Positions 11,258 to 24,338 of a stretch of DNA of 64,000 nucleotides are shown in pieces. The notes below the pieces were generated by a model. The model saw only the letters and a list, made by a program, of their open reading frames with translations, did not search any database and was not told the DNA's origin. Source of the stretch: Tenrec ecaudatus. Its lineage: Eukaryota > Chordata > Mammalia > Afrosoricida > Tenrecidae. A program made the translations under genes and the position numbers. The stretch is from NCBI RefSeq assembly GCF_050624435.1, contig NC_134535.1, forward strand, positions 123,181,731 through 123,245,730, read 5' to 3'. Position 1 is the first letter of the stretch. Each line of letters begins with the position of its first letter.

Positions 11258-13300
11258 GTTTATGTTGCTGTTGTTGCCATCGAGTTGGTTCTGACCCATA
11301 GCAACCCTGTGCCCAACGGAACCAAGCAATGTCCTGTCCTGCTCCAACCTCACAATTGTTCCCGAGATGGAGCTCACTGCTGTCGCCACTGCTGAGGCCA
11401 GTGCATCTGCTGAGGGACTTCCTCTTTGTCCCTACGCCTCTACTTTACCATGCAGGATGTCCTTCTTCAATGACTGCTCTCTTTTGACAACACGTCCTAA
11501 AGACATGAGATCTTTTCAATACAAAAAAAGGGGTCTTGTGCAGATTTACTTAAGGCAATGAATCTTTTGATTTATTGACTGCTGCTGCCATGAGCACTGA
11601 TTGTGGATCAAAGCCGGACAAAATCTTTGACTTCAACCTTGTCAATATTTGATCTTCATTCGAAAAGTTTCAAGTCCTCATCACTTTCAGCGAGCAAGGT
11701 GCTGACATCAACATACTGCAGGTTGTTAATAAGCCTTCCTCCAATCCTGCTGCCGCATTCTTCTTCCTATAATCCAGCTTCTCTGATGATTTGCTCAGAA
11801 TACAGATTGAATAAGTATGACAAGAGGATACAACCCTGACACACACCTTTCAAGATTTTAAACCATGTAGTATTGCCTCGCTCTGTTCACAGAACTGCCT
11901 CTAGATCCAAGTTCCTCAAGAGCATAATGCAATGTTCTGGAATTTGCTTTCTCTCAAGATTATCCATAGTTATGGTTATCACAGCCGCATACCTTGGCAG
12001 AGTCAGTAAAACATAAATAAATAGCTTTCTAATATTTGCTTTCACCCAAGATCCGTAAGACGTCAGCAATGACATCTCTTGTCCCGCGTCCTCTTCTGAA
12101 TCCTGCCTGAATTTCTGGCAGCTCCCTGTCAGTGTACTGCTGCAACCGTTGTTTCAGGATCCTCAGCAAACTTTTATTTGCATGTGATATCAGTGATATT
12201 GTTCTATAATATGGTTATTCTGTTGGGTCATCTTTCTTTGAAATGAGTATAATTATGGGTCTCTTCCAGTCAGTCGGTCAAGCAGCTGTCTTCCAAATTG
12301 CCCGGCATAGAAGAGTGAGTGCTTCCAGTGCTTCATCAGCTGGTTGAAACATTTCACTTGGTGTTCCATCAGTTCCTGGTCGAAATGCCATTTCCTGTGG
12401 AAAGCATTTGGCTAACGCTTTCCTTTAGTGTCATTGGTTCTTGGTCATGTGCTGCCACCTGAAATTGTGGGATGCAGACATTTCGGTAGTTCTTTTTTGG
12501 TACAGGGACTCTGTGTATTCTTTCTATCTTCTTTTGATGTTCCCTGCATCATTCAATATTTTGTCCATAGAAACTTGCAATGTTGCCACCGTAGGCTTGA
12601 ATTTTTTCTTGTGCTCTTTCAGCTTAAGATCTGCTGAGTGTGGTCTTCCCTTTTGATTTTCTATCTCTAGGTCTTTGTACTTTTCCTGTTTTCCATCGCC
12701 TTCTTGAACTGTTCTTGGAAATGTCCTCTTCAGCTCTTTGCCTTCATCCTTTCTTCCATTTGCTTTAGCTACTCCACAATTAAGAGCGAGTTTCAGAGGC
12801 TCTTCTGACAGCCACTTGGGTCATTTCTTTCTTGTATGTCTTTTGATGCCCTTTTGCTTTCTTCATGTATGGTGTTCTTGAGATCCTCCCAGGAGGTTTT
12901 CTTTCATTAATGTTCAATGTGTCAAATCTGTTCTTGAGATGTTATTGAACTTCAGGTGGGATAGACTCCAGGCTTGAACTTGTTTTGGTTTTCTTTGGGT
13001 TCAACTTGAACTTACATAGGAGGAGTTGATATTCTGTTTCAGTCTGCCCATGGCCTGGTTTTAGCTGCTGATGCTGAGCTTCATTGTCTCTTCCCACAGA
13101 TGTAGTCATTTGATTTCTGTGTATTCCATATGGAGAAGTCCATGGTCTAGTCACCTTTTGTGTTGTATTATTGAAAAAGGGTTGTTTGTATGGCAAAATA
13201 GTATCATGCATTTTCCAGCTTCATTTATATCACCAAATCCGTATTTTCCAATCACAGGTCCTTCCTCTTTATTTCCAACTTTTTAAATTCTAATCGTCAA
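11258..13300 (-). mobile_element. RTE (BovB-like) LINE, antisense, degraded
   Basis: The antisense 3' end is at 11,265 (TGCTGTTGTTGCCATCGAGT, then CTGACCCATAGCAACCC). The sequence then follows the RTE body backwards: a repeated-tail part to 11,550, the C-terminal and reverse transcriptase region around 11,600-12,300, then the linker and endonuclease side to about 13,290. Minus-strand frames are short and broken throughout, so the copy is inactive. It is the longest RTE copy in the window at about 2 kb; the 5' end is truncated. Confidence 0.88.
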
Positions 13301-13857
13301 TCTCTTGCTGTAACCATCTTTTGCAGATGCATGTTAAAACATTTTGCTTTAAATAAATCTACCCATGCATGAACTGTTGTCCTAGAAGCAATGTCTTTTG
13401 GGTTACCCTTGTACATTTGATGAGGTCAGGGCCTTTAAGCTCCTTCCAAACATAGCTTGATTAATTCATCATAGCATTCATGCATGGGCTAAACTAGAGT
13501 ACCATGCCCTGAGAGTCCAATGATTATTCAGTAACAAATTATTATAATTTACCGAGTAAGTACCAAAGATTGGTGATAGAGTTTATCTTGAAGTAATCTT
13601 ACTATTTCATGCACATTCGAATAATATGTAAATAATTCTCAATAGAAATGAATTATGGGGTTTAAAATTTTTTTTTTTGTATTTCAAACATTCCTCAGTC
13701 TCTGGTCCATTAGCTTGTACCCTATAAGTACTAGCGATCAAACCGGAAGACAAGATCTGATGTGGTGATCAGTTTGAATTAGGAAGGGGTTTTCAGAGAG
13801 GACAGCGTGAGAACCCTGAACTTTATTTTCCTCATGAATGTGTCCACCTCATAATCT
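13301..13857. other. Unassigned AT-rich sequence
   Basis: No gene or repeat family recognised. T-run at 13,668-13,680. Confidence 0.4.
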
Positions 13858-14053
13858 CCAAAACCCACTCCCATCGCGTCATTTCCCATAGCGACCCTAC
13901 AGGACAGAGTGAAGCTGGCCCTTTGGGTTTCTGCCCCTGTACATCTGTAGGGGAGCCGACAAGCTCAGCTTCCACGCCTGATGGGTTCAAACCACTGACC
14001 TTGTCCTTCAGCAGCTCAGTTCATAGCCGAATAGGTTACGGGGCGCCTTATCT
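13858..14053 (-). repeat. AfroSINE, antisense
   Basis: The + strand shows the reverse complement of the SINE: AACCCACTCCCATCGCGTCA, CATAGCGACCCTACAGGACA, GGGTTCAAACCACTGACC, ending in a decayed head before 14,053. Confidence 0.8.
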
Positions 14054-14084
14054 GTCTCATAACCTCATAGCAATCAGCTTGTGG

Positions 14085-14222
14085 AGGAGTCCTGCTGGTG
14101 TAGTGCTTTACTCATTGGGCAGCCAACCGGAAGGTCAATGATTCAAACTCGCCAGCCTCGTCGGGAGAAAGGTGAAGCTTATCTGCTTCCCTAAAGGTCC
14201 ATCGCTGCAGAAAACCCCAGCA
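14085..14222 (+). repeat. AfroSINE, partial
   Basis: Head AGTCCTGCTGGTGTAGTGC, then GGCAGCCAACCGGAAGGTCA and TCGTCGGGAGAAAGGTGAAG. The 3' part is missing. Confidence 0.78.
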
Positions 14223-14805
14223 GGTTTTTTTGCTGTTGTTTAATTTATTCGCCATGTCCTCAAACCACCACGAGAGAGCACCAGTTTGCAAGTGGAATGG
14301 GCGGTTTGCAGTCAGAGTAGGGGCACCCAGAAAATAAGGCCACAAGGTGGCGCTGTGTCAGAAATTAGCAGGCGCGTTCCATTTGCTCCTAGTTGGTTAT
14401 CTGAACCACAGCATCGTCAGGTGGTAAGCGTTATCTCAATGACCTTGTAGCTTCTATTAATTGGCCTCCTTTATTTTCTTGACGCTTAGAAAAAGTATGT
14501 GTTTGCTGAAAATTTGTTAAGAATTGACAATGATCAATGTACTCAAACTTTTCACGTATATACTTTCATTCATCAGGTGTCAACAATACTGATGTTACAT
14601 GAAAACTGCAGGTTTTTATGATCACTCCTTATCAGCAAAAGTTAAAAAATATTAAGATAAACCCACTTAAAGTTATTTAGATTTAGGGGTGTTTTTTTGT
14701 ATTAATGTGTATCATGAGAGATAACTGAAAATGTGTTTCAAAATTTTGGCTGAAAATAATAAGCATGAATATTAGTAAGTCAATTGTCAATATATACAAA
14801 AATGA
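14223..14805. other. Unassigned sequence
   Basis: GC-richer to 14,420, AT-rich afterwards. No gene or repeat recognised. Confidence 0.4.
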
Positions 14806-16340
14806 ATGTGATGTGGATAAGAGACCTAAATATAAAGCCCCAAGTTTTCAAAATCATCGATGAGAAAATGGGAACAAATCTAAAGACCCTAGTGCAAGGC
14901 ATACATGGGCTATCAAATATAACATAGGAAGTTCACATTGTGGAATATAAAATAGATTAATTGGACCTATTAAAATTGAAGCACTTGTGTACCTCAAACT
15001 ATTTCATCTAAAGAGTGAAATGAGAGCCCACATATTGGGAGAAATACTTAGCAATGACATAATGGACCAAGGACCAATTACTAAAGTCTACAGAATATTG
15101 CAAGCCTACAACAAGAAAACAAGCAAACAAACAATCCTATTAAAAGGTAGGCAATGAAATTGAATAGCCAATTTAGAAAAGATGACAGTGAGTGACTGAA
15201 AAGCACATGAATAAATGGTTCACTAGGCATGTAGGAAATGTAAGCAAAATAATGAGATATCACCTAACATCCATAACCATAGCCCAATTTTAAAAACAAA
15301 GAACAAATACTGAAGACAGGGTGGAGAGATTTGAACTCTTATATACTCCCAGTGGGCCTGTAACCATTCAGCCACCATAGAAAGAGATGATTCCTAAAAC
15401 AGAGGGCAACAGAAATACCATATGACCCCAAAATACCATTGCTGGACATATACCCCAAAGAACAACAGACTCCATGTTTATTATAGCACATTTCACAATA
15501 GTAAGAAGTTGGAAAGAGCCCAAATCCACATCAGTAGAAGAATGGATTGGAAAAACCCCCACCTTTGGTCTATACATACAACGGAATAGCACTCTCTCGT
15601 AAAATAAATAAATACAACCATGAAACACCTCATGACATGGAGGGATCTGGAAACCATTACGCTGAGTGAAGTTAGTCCATCACAAAAGGACTAGCACTGT
15701 CTGAGTCCACTGCTGTATGGATGAGCACCAGGATAGGCACAGGCTCAGGCTTCCAGCCATGCAGTCTGCTAGTGACAGCAGCCAGGCCACGATGGAGAAC
15801 CTAACTGGTGCCAATGGACCATGTACCATCTTCTCTGTGTGTATTTGAAGGTCACATTGTTAGAGAGGTCCTCACCTTAGCTGGGATCAGATTTATGAGA
15901 CATGGAGAGGAGAGGATGACTGCTTCATAATTGCCATGCAGAGGTATGATGAGGTATTCTTGGACTGGCAGACATTCCTATTGGCGTGATGAAGGATACT
16001 GATGGGAAAGTCAACTCAGGAGGGGAACAAACAAGGATACACATCTGGGAGAGGACCAGTGCATGTCTGTTGGTAGAAAAAAGGGAGAGGAAAACAACTA
16101 ACAATACTTTATGGACCCTGAGGGGGGAAAGTATGCCTGGCAATAGTCACCTAGTAACCCTCATAAACCACAGTGGTCTGATTTTCTGTACATCCCCTGG
16201 GGACACAGGCCATGTGCCATACACAGAACACTGGGACATTGAGCCCTGGATCTTCAAGGCACACCACATGCCGCAATTGCCACATCAGAGGGATTTGACA
16301 TGGAAACCCCAGTAAGTGAACTGAACTCTCCCTCAAATAC
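14806..16340 (+). mobile_element. Old L1: ORF2 C-terminus and start of 3'UTR, sense
   Basis: Reads the sense strand of the last part of ORF2: GCAAGGCATACATGGGCTAT, CAGTGGGCCTGTAACCATTC, GAAGAATGGATTGGAAAAAC and ATGACATGGAGGGATCTGG, the same region that lies antisense at 977-1,950. No long open frame remains. After about 15,700 it passes into a diverged 3'UTR whose right limit is uncertain. Confidence 0.8.
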
Positions 16341-16891
16341 ACCTGGACTTAAGATTGAAATTACATGGTGTGTGAAGAAGTAGAAGAGAGCTATACTAAG
16401 AATACTGAGCTATTGGTAGACAGAATAACATTTGTTTACCAATTCAATGCCTTACTTTCTATATTAAAATATGTATTATTCTGGAAGACCTGTGACTGAT
16501 AGTATCAGTGAAAATTAGACCTATTGTGTATGCAAATAGTGTTGAGTCATGTAAGGATGTATTGTGTACATGAGTAATCTACATATGACAATGTGCAGTT
16601 AGCCTACACTTGTTCAATCTTCCTCTCTCAATAGTGTTTTAAAAATTAGTACCGTGTGTTAATGGTACTTCAGATATAGGGAGATGGTCAGTAAGATTCT
16701 CTACCATGCATCAACAAGGATGTCTCTCAGGTAAACTAGAGACAGATAAAAAACAGATTCAGGGATGAATTTTGGGCTCACATTTAATCCTAGCTCCAAT
16801 CTAAGAACAATTAGTTATTAGATCATGGCCCTGCTCAATATTCGCCCTCTTGAAGGAAAAACAGGAGATAAGGGTGCTATAGCACAGTGGG
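16341..16891. other. Unassigned AT-rich sequence
   Basis: Possibly diverged L1 3'UTR linking the two neighbouring L1 pieces, but no motif supports it. Confidence 0.3.
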
Positions 16892-17060
16892 GGGAAGAAA
16901 TTAGATGGTTCTCTGCTATCAGCAGATCCCAGTGGCACGTGGGACTTTAAAGGCTTTAATACAAACAAGCAACCATCTAAATGAGATGTCAGTTAAGTCC
17001 ACCTGGAAGAAGCACACCAACTTCGTTGTGATCCAATGATTGTAAATTATATAATACAAA
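16892..17060 (+). mobile_element. L1 3'UTR fragment
   Basis: Contains the 3'UTR unit in diverged form: GGGACTTTAAAGGCTTTAAT, AAACAAGCAACCATCTAAAT and TGGAAGAAGCACACCAACTT. It may be the remote 3' part of the old L1 at 14.8-16.3 kb. Confidence 0.65.
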
Positions 17061-17593
17061 TCTGAACAAGGGACTAGTGTCAGAGCTTAAATTGTGAGAT
17101 TCTGGTGTATGTGTATTCTGGATGACAGTGGATGACAGTGGAAGACCAAAATACAACAGCAGGCTCTACAGTAGGAATAAGCCGCTGGTAATTTCCCTCC
17201 AGCCATAATTGAGAGATGGGAATAACCTGTTTATCAGAGGGAGATATGACTATAGTAGAATAAAATGATAAGCCTGAACTGAACAATTAAATTTTGTCAA
17301 TTGATTTTCCTTCTGATACACTTTGGGCTTGATTTTATTTTTAATATTTTCTGGTTTCAGGGTCATATATATATATATAACTCATATATGGGTTTATCTG
17401 TGAAGTATTTTGTCATTGTGGTAGTCTTCTTGAACCTTTATTATGTATTTTCTATATTTTTTTGGTCTATGAGACACAGGATAGATGAATTTGTAGAAAC
17501 AATGAGTGAATGATTAGTGGGGTATATCGTGGTAGTGTTGGGGGAAAAGGTTAAGGGAGAGTAGATCTCATGGAGTTCAAGAAGGAAGAAAAT
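17061..17593. other. Unassigned sequence with a TA microsatellite
   Basis: A short TA repeat lies at 17,367-17,381. Otherwise nothing recognised. Confidence 0.4.
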
Positions 17594-18446
17594 ATATTTT
17601 TAATCATTTTATTGGGGGCTCGTACAATTCTTATCACAATCCATACATGCATACATTATGTCAAGCATATATGTACATTTGTTGCCATCATCATTCTCAA
17701 AACATTTGCCTTCTACTTGAGCCCTTAATATCGGCTCCTCATTTTTCCCCCTCCCTCCCCACTCTCTAGTCCCTTGTGAACCCTTCATAATCCACCCCAC
17801 ATTCCTTCACCCTCCAGGCATGACCACTCTTACCATTGGTCCGGAAGGGGTCATCTGTCCTGGATTCCCTGTGTTTCCAATTCCTATCTATACCAGTGTA
17901 CATCCTCTGGCCCATGCTAGATTTGTAAGGTAGAATTTGGATCATGATAGTGGGGGGGGGGGGGAGGAAGCATTTAAGAACTAGAGGAAAGTTATATGTT
18001 TCATCGTTGCTACCCTGCACCCTGACTGGCTCATCTCCTCCCCACAACCCTTCAGTAAGGGGGTGTCCAGTTGGCTACTGATGGGCTTTGAGTCTCTACT
18101 CTGCACTCACCCTCATTTACAATGATATGATTTTTTGTTCTTTGATGCCTGATACCTGATCCCTTGACAGCTCATAGTCACACAGGCTGGTGTGCTTCTT
18201 CCATGTGTGCTTTGTTGCTTCTCGGCTATAAGGCCGCTTGTTTCTCATCAAGCCTTTAAGACCCCAGATGCTATATCTTTTGATACAGGCACCATCAGCT
18301 TTCTTCACTACATTGGCTTATGCACACATTTGTCTTCAGTGATCATATCGGGAAGGTGGGCACCCACTGATATGATTTTTTGTTCTTTGATGTGTGATAA
18401 CTGGTCCCTTCTACACCTCATGGTCAGACAGGCTGGTGTGCTTGGA
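17594..18446 (-). mobile_element. L1 3' end, antisense, with 3'UTR unit duplicated
   Basis: Starts with the antisense tail TTTTTAATCATTTTATTGGG and reads back through the L1 3'UTR. The text CTTTGATGCCTGATACCTGA at about 18,140 recurs as CTTTGATGTGTGATAACTGG at about 18,386, so the copy carries one whole and one cut unit of the ~245-bp tandem. Flanks are similar (AAGGAAGAAAATAT left, AAGGAAATATG right), a probable imperfect target duplication. A G-run lies at 17,953-17,965. Confidence 0.9.
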
Positions 18447-19346
18447 AGGAAATATGTTGAAACTGATTTTGGTAGCAATTGTACAATATTGCTTGATGTG
18501 ATTGAACCATGGAATGATATGATATATGTAATAACTCCCAATAAAAACAAAGAAAAATAATAAAATGGCTTGGAAAAAATCTGTCATACAAATTTTCCCA
18601 TGTCAAATTATATCACACAGGAAGCATAATATTTAAAGACATGATTCATTTGGGGGTGGGGATGTCTACGTGAAACAAAGAAAACATGTATGGCACAATC
18701 CAATGAGAAAACAGTGGCACAGGTGATGAAAATGATACAGACGGTGAAAGTGGTGGTTTTGATGTTCATGGTTTTATTTTCCTTTCTCTAGGGCCCAAAA
18801 GAAAGTGCATACAGGAAGTGGAAAGGTGATCATGTCCAATTTTTCTGAGAACTCAACCAGTTTTGAGGTTAATGTAATAATGATAGTCCTATAACTTTCA
18901 GAAGGAAGAGTATAGAAGATTGGGGAAGTATCAGTGTGTCTGTCTGATAAGAATGAGCAATTACATTTATCAACAGGTCAATAATAATTTTATCAAAATC
19001 AGACAAAGTAATTCTAAGACTTATCTAGAAAAATAATTTGAGCAGAAGAGCCCAGATTGCTTTTCTTCTGAGTGAAGATTTTTGCCGGGTCTATCAGATG
19101 TTCAATAGTAACAGCCACTCTGACAACAACTGTGTCTTCTCAAACTAAAATACCAGTGAGGCCTATTGAATTGTAAGTTCCTGTTTTGGGGCACAGTCAG
19201 AATGGATGTAAAGATTAATATTGACAACCAGACAGGCCTGCCTAAAACAAACAGGGAGGTCCTGTTTCATCCTCACAGTGTCTCAGGTGCATAGTTGAAC
19301 TCCCGTCATCTTACTGTGAAGAGGACAAGGCAAGGCTGGAGGATAC
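18447..19346. other. Unassigned; possible retroelement tail at left
   Basis: The first ~115 bases end in an AATAAAA-rich, A-rich stretch (18,539-18,565), which looks like the 3' end of a retroposed sequence on +, but I do not recognise it. The rest shows no recognisable element. Confidence 0.35.
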
Positions 19347-19910
19347 AATAAACCAAACTCACTGGAATGGAGCCAACGCAGACTCACAGTGACCCCAGGG
19401 TTTAAGTGGCAAAAGAAGATGAATCAACATAAAGTGAGCTGTGGGAAACACCTCTGTTGCTTAGACCAAATTCCCTAACAAGATGCTACCAAACTCACCT
19501 TCCCAGAAAGCAAAATCCAAAACAGGAGATTGTTTTGCACTCTCAGTTGGGTATGTAATGGGAATTGAAATTTTTAGAGGTGCAGAGTCATGGTATCTGG
19601 AAAAACAGGGTGCAAATAAAGAATTATGGCTCTTCAAAGTTAGGCGTCTTCTATATCCTATGTTTTGGACTTCATGTGTGCATGCTATTTCTATAGTGTC
19701 TTATTTATCCTCAAGGAGAGTGCTATAGCTACTCTGATTTACAGATACCCTATAGGAGAGAGTAGATATGCCCCCACAGGATTTCCAAAGCAATACATCT
19801 TTGGAGAAGCAGACTATGTTTTTCTCCTGTGGAGAAGCCAGTATGTTCAAATTCTCAACTATTTACTTAGCAGTCCAGCACTGTAACCGCTGCGCCACTA
19901 TGCTCCTTCA
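19347..19910 (-). repeat. AfroSINE, antisense, apparently split
   Basis: The tail part is at 19,350-19,415 (CAAACTCACTGGAATGGAGC, CTCACAGTGACCCCAGGG). The middle and head are at about 19,748-19,907 (TTTCCAAAGCAATACATCTT, CTCCTGTGGAGAAGCCAG, GTAACCGCTGCGCCACTATG). About 330 bases of unassigned sequence lie between. This could also be two partial copies. Confidence 0.5.
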
Positions 19911-21854
19911 TCCATGGGTAGCCTAGGAGAACCTGCCTACTCACACATGCCTCCTCTGACCACTATTTCTGAGACTGCCACCCTCCAACCTACTCACTAT
20001 GAGATGTGCACATCTTTTAATTATTAATTTAACAAATACTAATTGCCCACTATGTGACTTACCATTGACAAGATAGTAGTGAGTACAGGAAAAATTACAC
20101 TGTAGTTGGAAGAAATGAACAAAGAAATAAAACAACCATATAAAAACTCAGATGGTGAGAGTCCTTTGAATAAAAATAAAGTTTTATCCAGGTAAAAACA
20201 TATAGGTAATGGCTTTCAAAATTTCTGCAAGCAGAGAAGCAAAAAAAAATCAGCGGTTATGACACATTTTTAATAATCTAGACAAAAGTTAGGTTGCAAC
20301 TAATACCATATAATAGTGAAGGCTGTTGTTTTGTATATGTTTTGAGTAAATAGCTAAAAGAAAGAGATGAAACAAAGATTACTCTGGGTGTTTTGACCTG
20401 AGCTAACAGGAGGATAAACTTTATTTAAATATAGAAAATTGGAAAATCAGCTACTATGAAAGGCAAAGTTTGGGGAATGGTTTTAGACAGTTAAAACTCA
20501 AGATGTCCCATTTGGCCCTGAAATAGAGAGGCTGGGTAGGTAGTTGGACAGACAAGGCGGGACACAGGAAAGAGTTCATTCCTGAAAAGCGTAGGTTATA
20601 AGAACCTGGTTAGCTGACTGGGATCATCTCAGAAGCGGTTGCAGAGCGAGTGGAAGAAACATAAGGATAAAGAACAAACACTATGCAGGAGACTGGGGGG
20701 CTATCCAGTGACACAAAAACAAAGACGGGCTTTATGAAAGTCAAAATAAGAGACAGGAGAGAGGAGGGGAGGAGAAGAGAGGAGTGGCAGGGCAGAGAGG
20801 AGAGGGGTAAAAGATTCTCTGTTGCTAATTAATTGTGTGTGAGGAAACTACAGTCAATCATGAACCTGTGTAAAATAAAGCTCATTGGCGATCCTGACTG
20901 AGATTGTTTCAAGTGGAGCACTAACTACAAATGTCTGTTAAGAACGAGACATAATTTTTAAATGGGATAGTTCAGCAAAGCTTTTGGTTTTTTATTATTC
21001 CTCTTCTCAAAAGACCCAATCTGGCTGCTGTGTAGTATAGACAGAAAGGTGAATTCAGTTGCAGCGAAGTACAACAGTGGCAAAACTATATTAGCCGAGT
21101 CACGTAGCTGGGACAGAAGAAACTATTTCTATCCATCCTGTTGCAAAGCTGATTCTACTGCTTTTAACTCAACTTCCCTATCTCAGTCTATTTGGTGTTC
21201 AAATAGATCCAAATGGATTTTTAAACAAAACAATTGATTGCTCCATTCAATGTCATATAACATTGAGACTTACTGTTATGTTCTTTATTATTGTTTTTTC
21301 TTTTTTGTTCATTTAGATTAAATCAACCATTTGCTAGTTTGAGAGATGTGTTGCATTCGCGTTTTCTTTTACCCATTGCCAATTATGATGTTAACTCAGC
21401 ACCTTGTTTTCTCAAATCTTAAATGAAATTGTAAACTGGCAACATAGTAAAACATACCCTTGAAATTTGTGACTTTTTGTTTCTAAGAAAAGAAATGAAA
21501 TTGACTTCCTATAAATTGCATAACTGTGGTAAACTCAAGAGAAACGTGTACAGGAAGTAGATACATATACATTACATCTTTAATTGGGAGGAAGTGAATT
21601 TTGAAACTTAAATGAAAGCAGCAAAGCAAGGTTTCCTAAAATGTGACTACTTAAAAAAGTATTCCAAACATTCAAAAGCAAAATTGTAATTATGCACACA
21701 TTATTTAAAACTGGTGTATTGCACAGATCCTTAGCGAGACTTATTATTAAACTAGCCTTGCTACCACCATGTCTATAAGATTTTACAATCAGATTTATAC
21801 TGATAAAAATGATTTATTTATGAGACTTAAATTCTAAATTTTTTGTTTTAATTT
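19911..21854. other. Long unassigned stretch
   Basis: No coding pattern and no recognised repeat. A purine-rich G/A tract lies at about 20,748-20,812, and short A-runs are scattered. This is the largest stretch of apparently unique sequence in the left half. Confidence 0.45.
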
Positions 21855-21900
21855 TTAATCTTCCTACTGGGAGCTCTTACAGCTCTTAAAACATTCCATA
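21855..21900 (-). mobile_element. Tip of an older antisense L1 3' end (left piece)
   Basis: TTTTTAATCTTCCTACTGGG and AGCTCTTACAGCTCTT match the antisense L1 terminus (compare 17,597-17,640). The rest of this copy resumes at 24,339 on the other side of the insertion. Confidence 0.75.
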
Positions 21901-24338
21901 AAGAAAAGGGGAGTGAGTGCATGGGCACTAACCCACCCAAGGGGAGGGTAGTGTTTATATCTCCACAGGGAAAGAGAGATCAGACTTCAACCCAGTGCCG
22001 CAAGGTGTGAATGCAATATTCCGGCATGGAGTAGGGAAACAGGGGAGAGGTCTGGGAGGCTGGCCCAGCACCAAAAATTAAGTGGATTCCTGCCCCTCCC
22101 CTGAGAAGAATTTGTTTCAAAGGACGACATTGATTCTGCAGCTCCGGGAGAGGGACATATCTGATCAGAGCACACTGGAGCAGATGAAGTGGGGGGAGGA
22201 GAGAGTGGAGCACAGCCTGGCCCACCAGGCCGTGAGGATGATGTTCCTGAGTAGAGCAGCCAGTCCACAGAGAGGACAACATGGCTGGCCCCACTAGGAG
22301 ACATGATGCCCCTAAGTGACCAATGGCATTACAGGGGACAGCACCGGAGACACAGTGTGCGAATTGCACCAGACCTGATCCCACCACACCGAGGCAAAGC
22401 ACAGGGGGAGTGCAGTGAACAGCAAGGGAATGGAGTGGCAAGGTCCCCAGGGAATGCTGAAAGTACACTTTGGGGCCAGGGCGTGGTGCCCCAAGACACT
22501 GGACTGGAAAACACTCCTAAAGGGCAACAAACAATCCTTGAACTAACTACAAGCTTTTCTTTCTTCGTGTGTTTTGTTTTGTTCTTTGTCAGTTGTTTGT
22601 TGTTGCTGTTTTGTTGTCTGGTTGTATACTGTTGCTTTGTTTTCCTCTTTCTTGTTTTTGTGCATGTTATTATCTCCACAGATCTGTCTAAATAAGACAG
22701 GCTGGATGAACTATCTGGAGGAAAAACAACGGGACCGACAGTTCTGGGGGGACTTGGGATAGGGGGAGGTGGGTGGGTAAGGAAGTGGTGTTAACAAACC
22801 CAGGGGCAAGGGAACAACATGGGATCCAAATTGGTGGTGAGGGGGGAGTGGCAGGCCTGGTAGGGAATGATCAAGGGTAAGGTTACATAAAGAAGAGTTA
22901 TGTCTGTAACCCAGGTGGGGAAGGAGCATGATAGTGGGGCAGGAGGAAAGTCAAGGGAGATGGAGGAAAGAGCTAGGAGACAAAGGGCATTTATAGAGGT
23001 TTAGACAAAGACATGTACATGCAAATATATATATGAGGATGGGGAAATAGATCTATGTGTCTATATTTATAGGTTTAGTATTAAGGTGGCAGAAGGACCT
23101 TGGGCCTCTACTCAAGCACTCCCTCAACGCAGGAATACTTTCTTCTATTAAACTGGCATTCTATGATGCTCACCTTCCTGACACAACTGCTGAAGTCAAA
23201 GCGGGTGAACAAGTAAATTTGGTGAAGAAAGCTGATGGTGCCCGGCTATCAAAAGAGATAATGTCTGCGGTCTTAAAGGCTTGAAGATAAACAAGCGACC
23301 ATCTAGCTCAGAAGCAACAAAGCCCACATGGAAGAACACACCAGCCTGTGTGATCACGTGGTCCCTAAGGGATCAGTTATCAGGCATCAAAGAACAAAAA
23401 ATCATATCATTGACTGCACACCTCCATGATCCGATCGCCGAAGACAAACAGGTGCATAAGCAAATGTGGTGAAGAAAGCTGATGGTGCCCGACTATCAAA
23501 AGAGATAGTGTCTGGGGTCTTAAAGGCTTGAAGGTGAACAAGCAGCCATCTTGCTTAGAAGCAACAAAGCCCACATAGAAGAAGCACACCAGCCTGTGCG
23601 ATCACGAGGTGCCAAAGGGATCAGGGCTAAGGCATCATCAAAAAAAAAATCTTACCATAGTGAATGAAGGGGGAAGTGCAGAGTGGAGACCCAAAGCCCA
23701 TTTGTCGACCAATGGAGATCCCCTCACAGAGGGATCTAGGGTACGAGTTGAGTCAGTCAGGGTGGGATGTAGCACCGATGAAGAATACAGCTTTCCCCCA
23801 GATCCTGGATGCTTCCTCCCCACCCAACTACCATGATCCGAATTCTACCTTGCAATTCTGGATAGAGCAGAGGTTGTACACTGGTACATATAGGAGCTGG
23901 AGGCACAGGGAATCCAGTGTGGATGATAACTTCAGAACCAGGGGGTAAGGGGCAATACTGGGAGAGTAGAGGGTAAGTGGTTTGGAAAAGGGGAACTGAT
24001 TATAAGGATCTACATGTGACCTCCTACCTGGGGGACGTACAACAGAGAAGGGGGTGAAGGGAGACCCCGGATAGGGCAAGATATGACAAAATAATAATCT
24101 ATAAATTATCAAGGGCTCATGAGGGAAGGGGTAGCGGGGAGGGAGGGGGAAAAAAAGAGGACCTGATGCAAAGGACTTAAGTGGAGAGCAAATGATTTGA
24201 AAATGACTAGGGCAAAGAAGGTACAGATGTGCTTTATACAATTGATGTATGTATATGTGTGGATTGTGATAAGAGTTGTATGAGCCCCTAATAAAATATT
24301 TTTTAATAAAATAGCATGTCTAAAAACAAACAAAAAAA
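21901..24338 (+). mobile_element. L1 3'UTR copy, 2.4 kb, inserted in older L1
   Basis: Holds the whole 3'UTR of the young L1 family without any ORF2: AACCCACCCAAGGGGAGGGT at 21,932, the block to about 22,690, then AATAGATCTATGTG, the duplicated unit (23,171-23,417 and 23,418-23,640), and the end AGAGTTGTATGAGCCCCTAA with AATAAAA at 24,291. The 8-base flanks ATTCCATA (21,893-21,900 and 24,339-24,346) look like a target-site duplication. Open frames here, up to 162 codons on the minus strand, do not match any protein and are not conserved between the three copies. Confidence 0.9.
23171..23640 (+). repeat. Tandem duplication inside L1 3'UTR
   Basis: Two units of about 247 bases. GGTGAAGAAAGCTGATGGTG stands at 23,221 and again at 23,468; GTCTTAAAGGCTTGAAG at about 23,270 and 23,518; and CACACCAGCCTGTG at about 23,337 and 23,586. 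The units differ at many positions, so the duplication is older than this insertion. Confidence 0.9.

Noticed and set aside
21980-22695. Open frames up to 162 codons on both strands
   Set aside because: They lie in L1 3'UTR and are not kept between the copies at 21.9, 26.4 and 31.2 kb.
23171-23640. CRISPR-like or satellite array
   Set aside because: Only two long units, found at dispersed sites in L1 3'UTRs; this is a retrotransposon feature.
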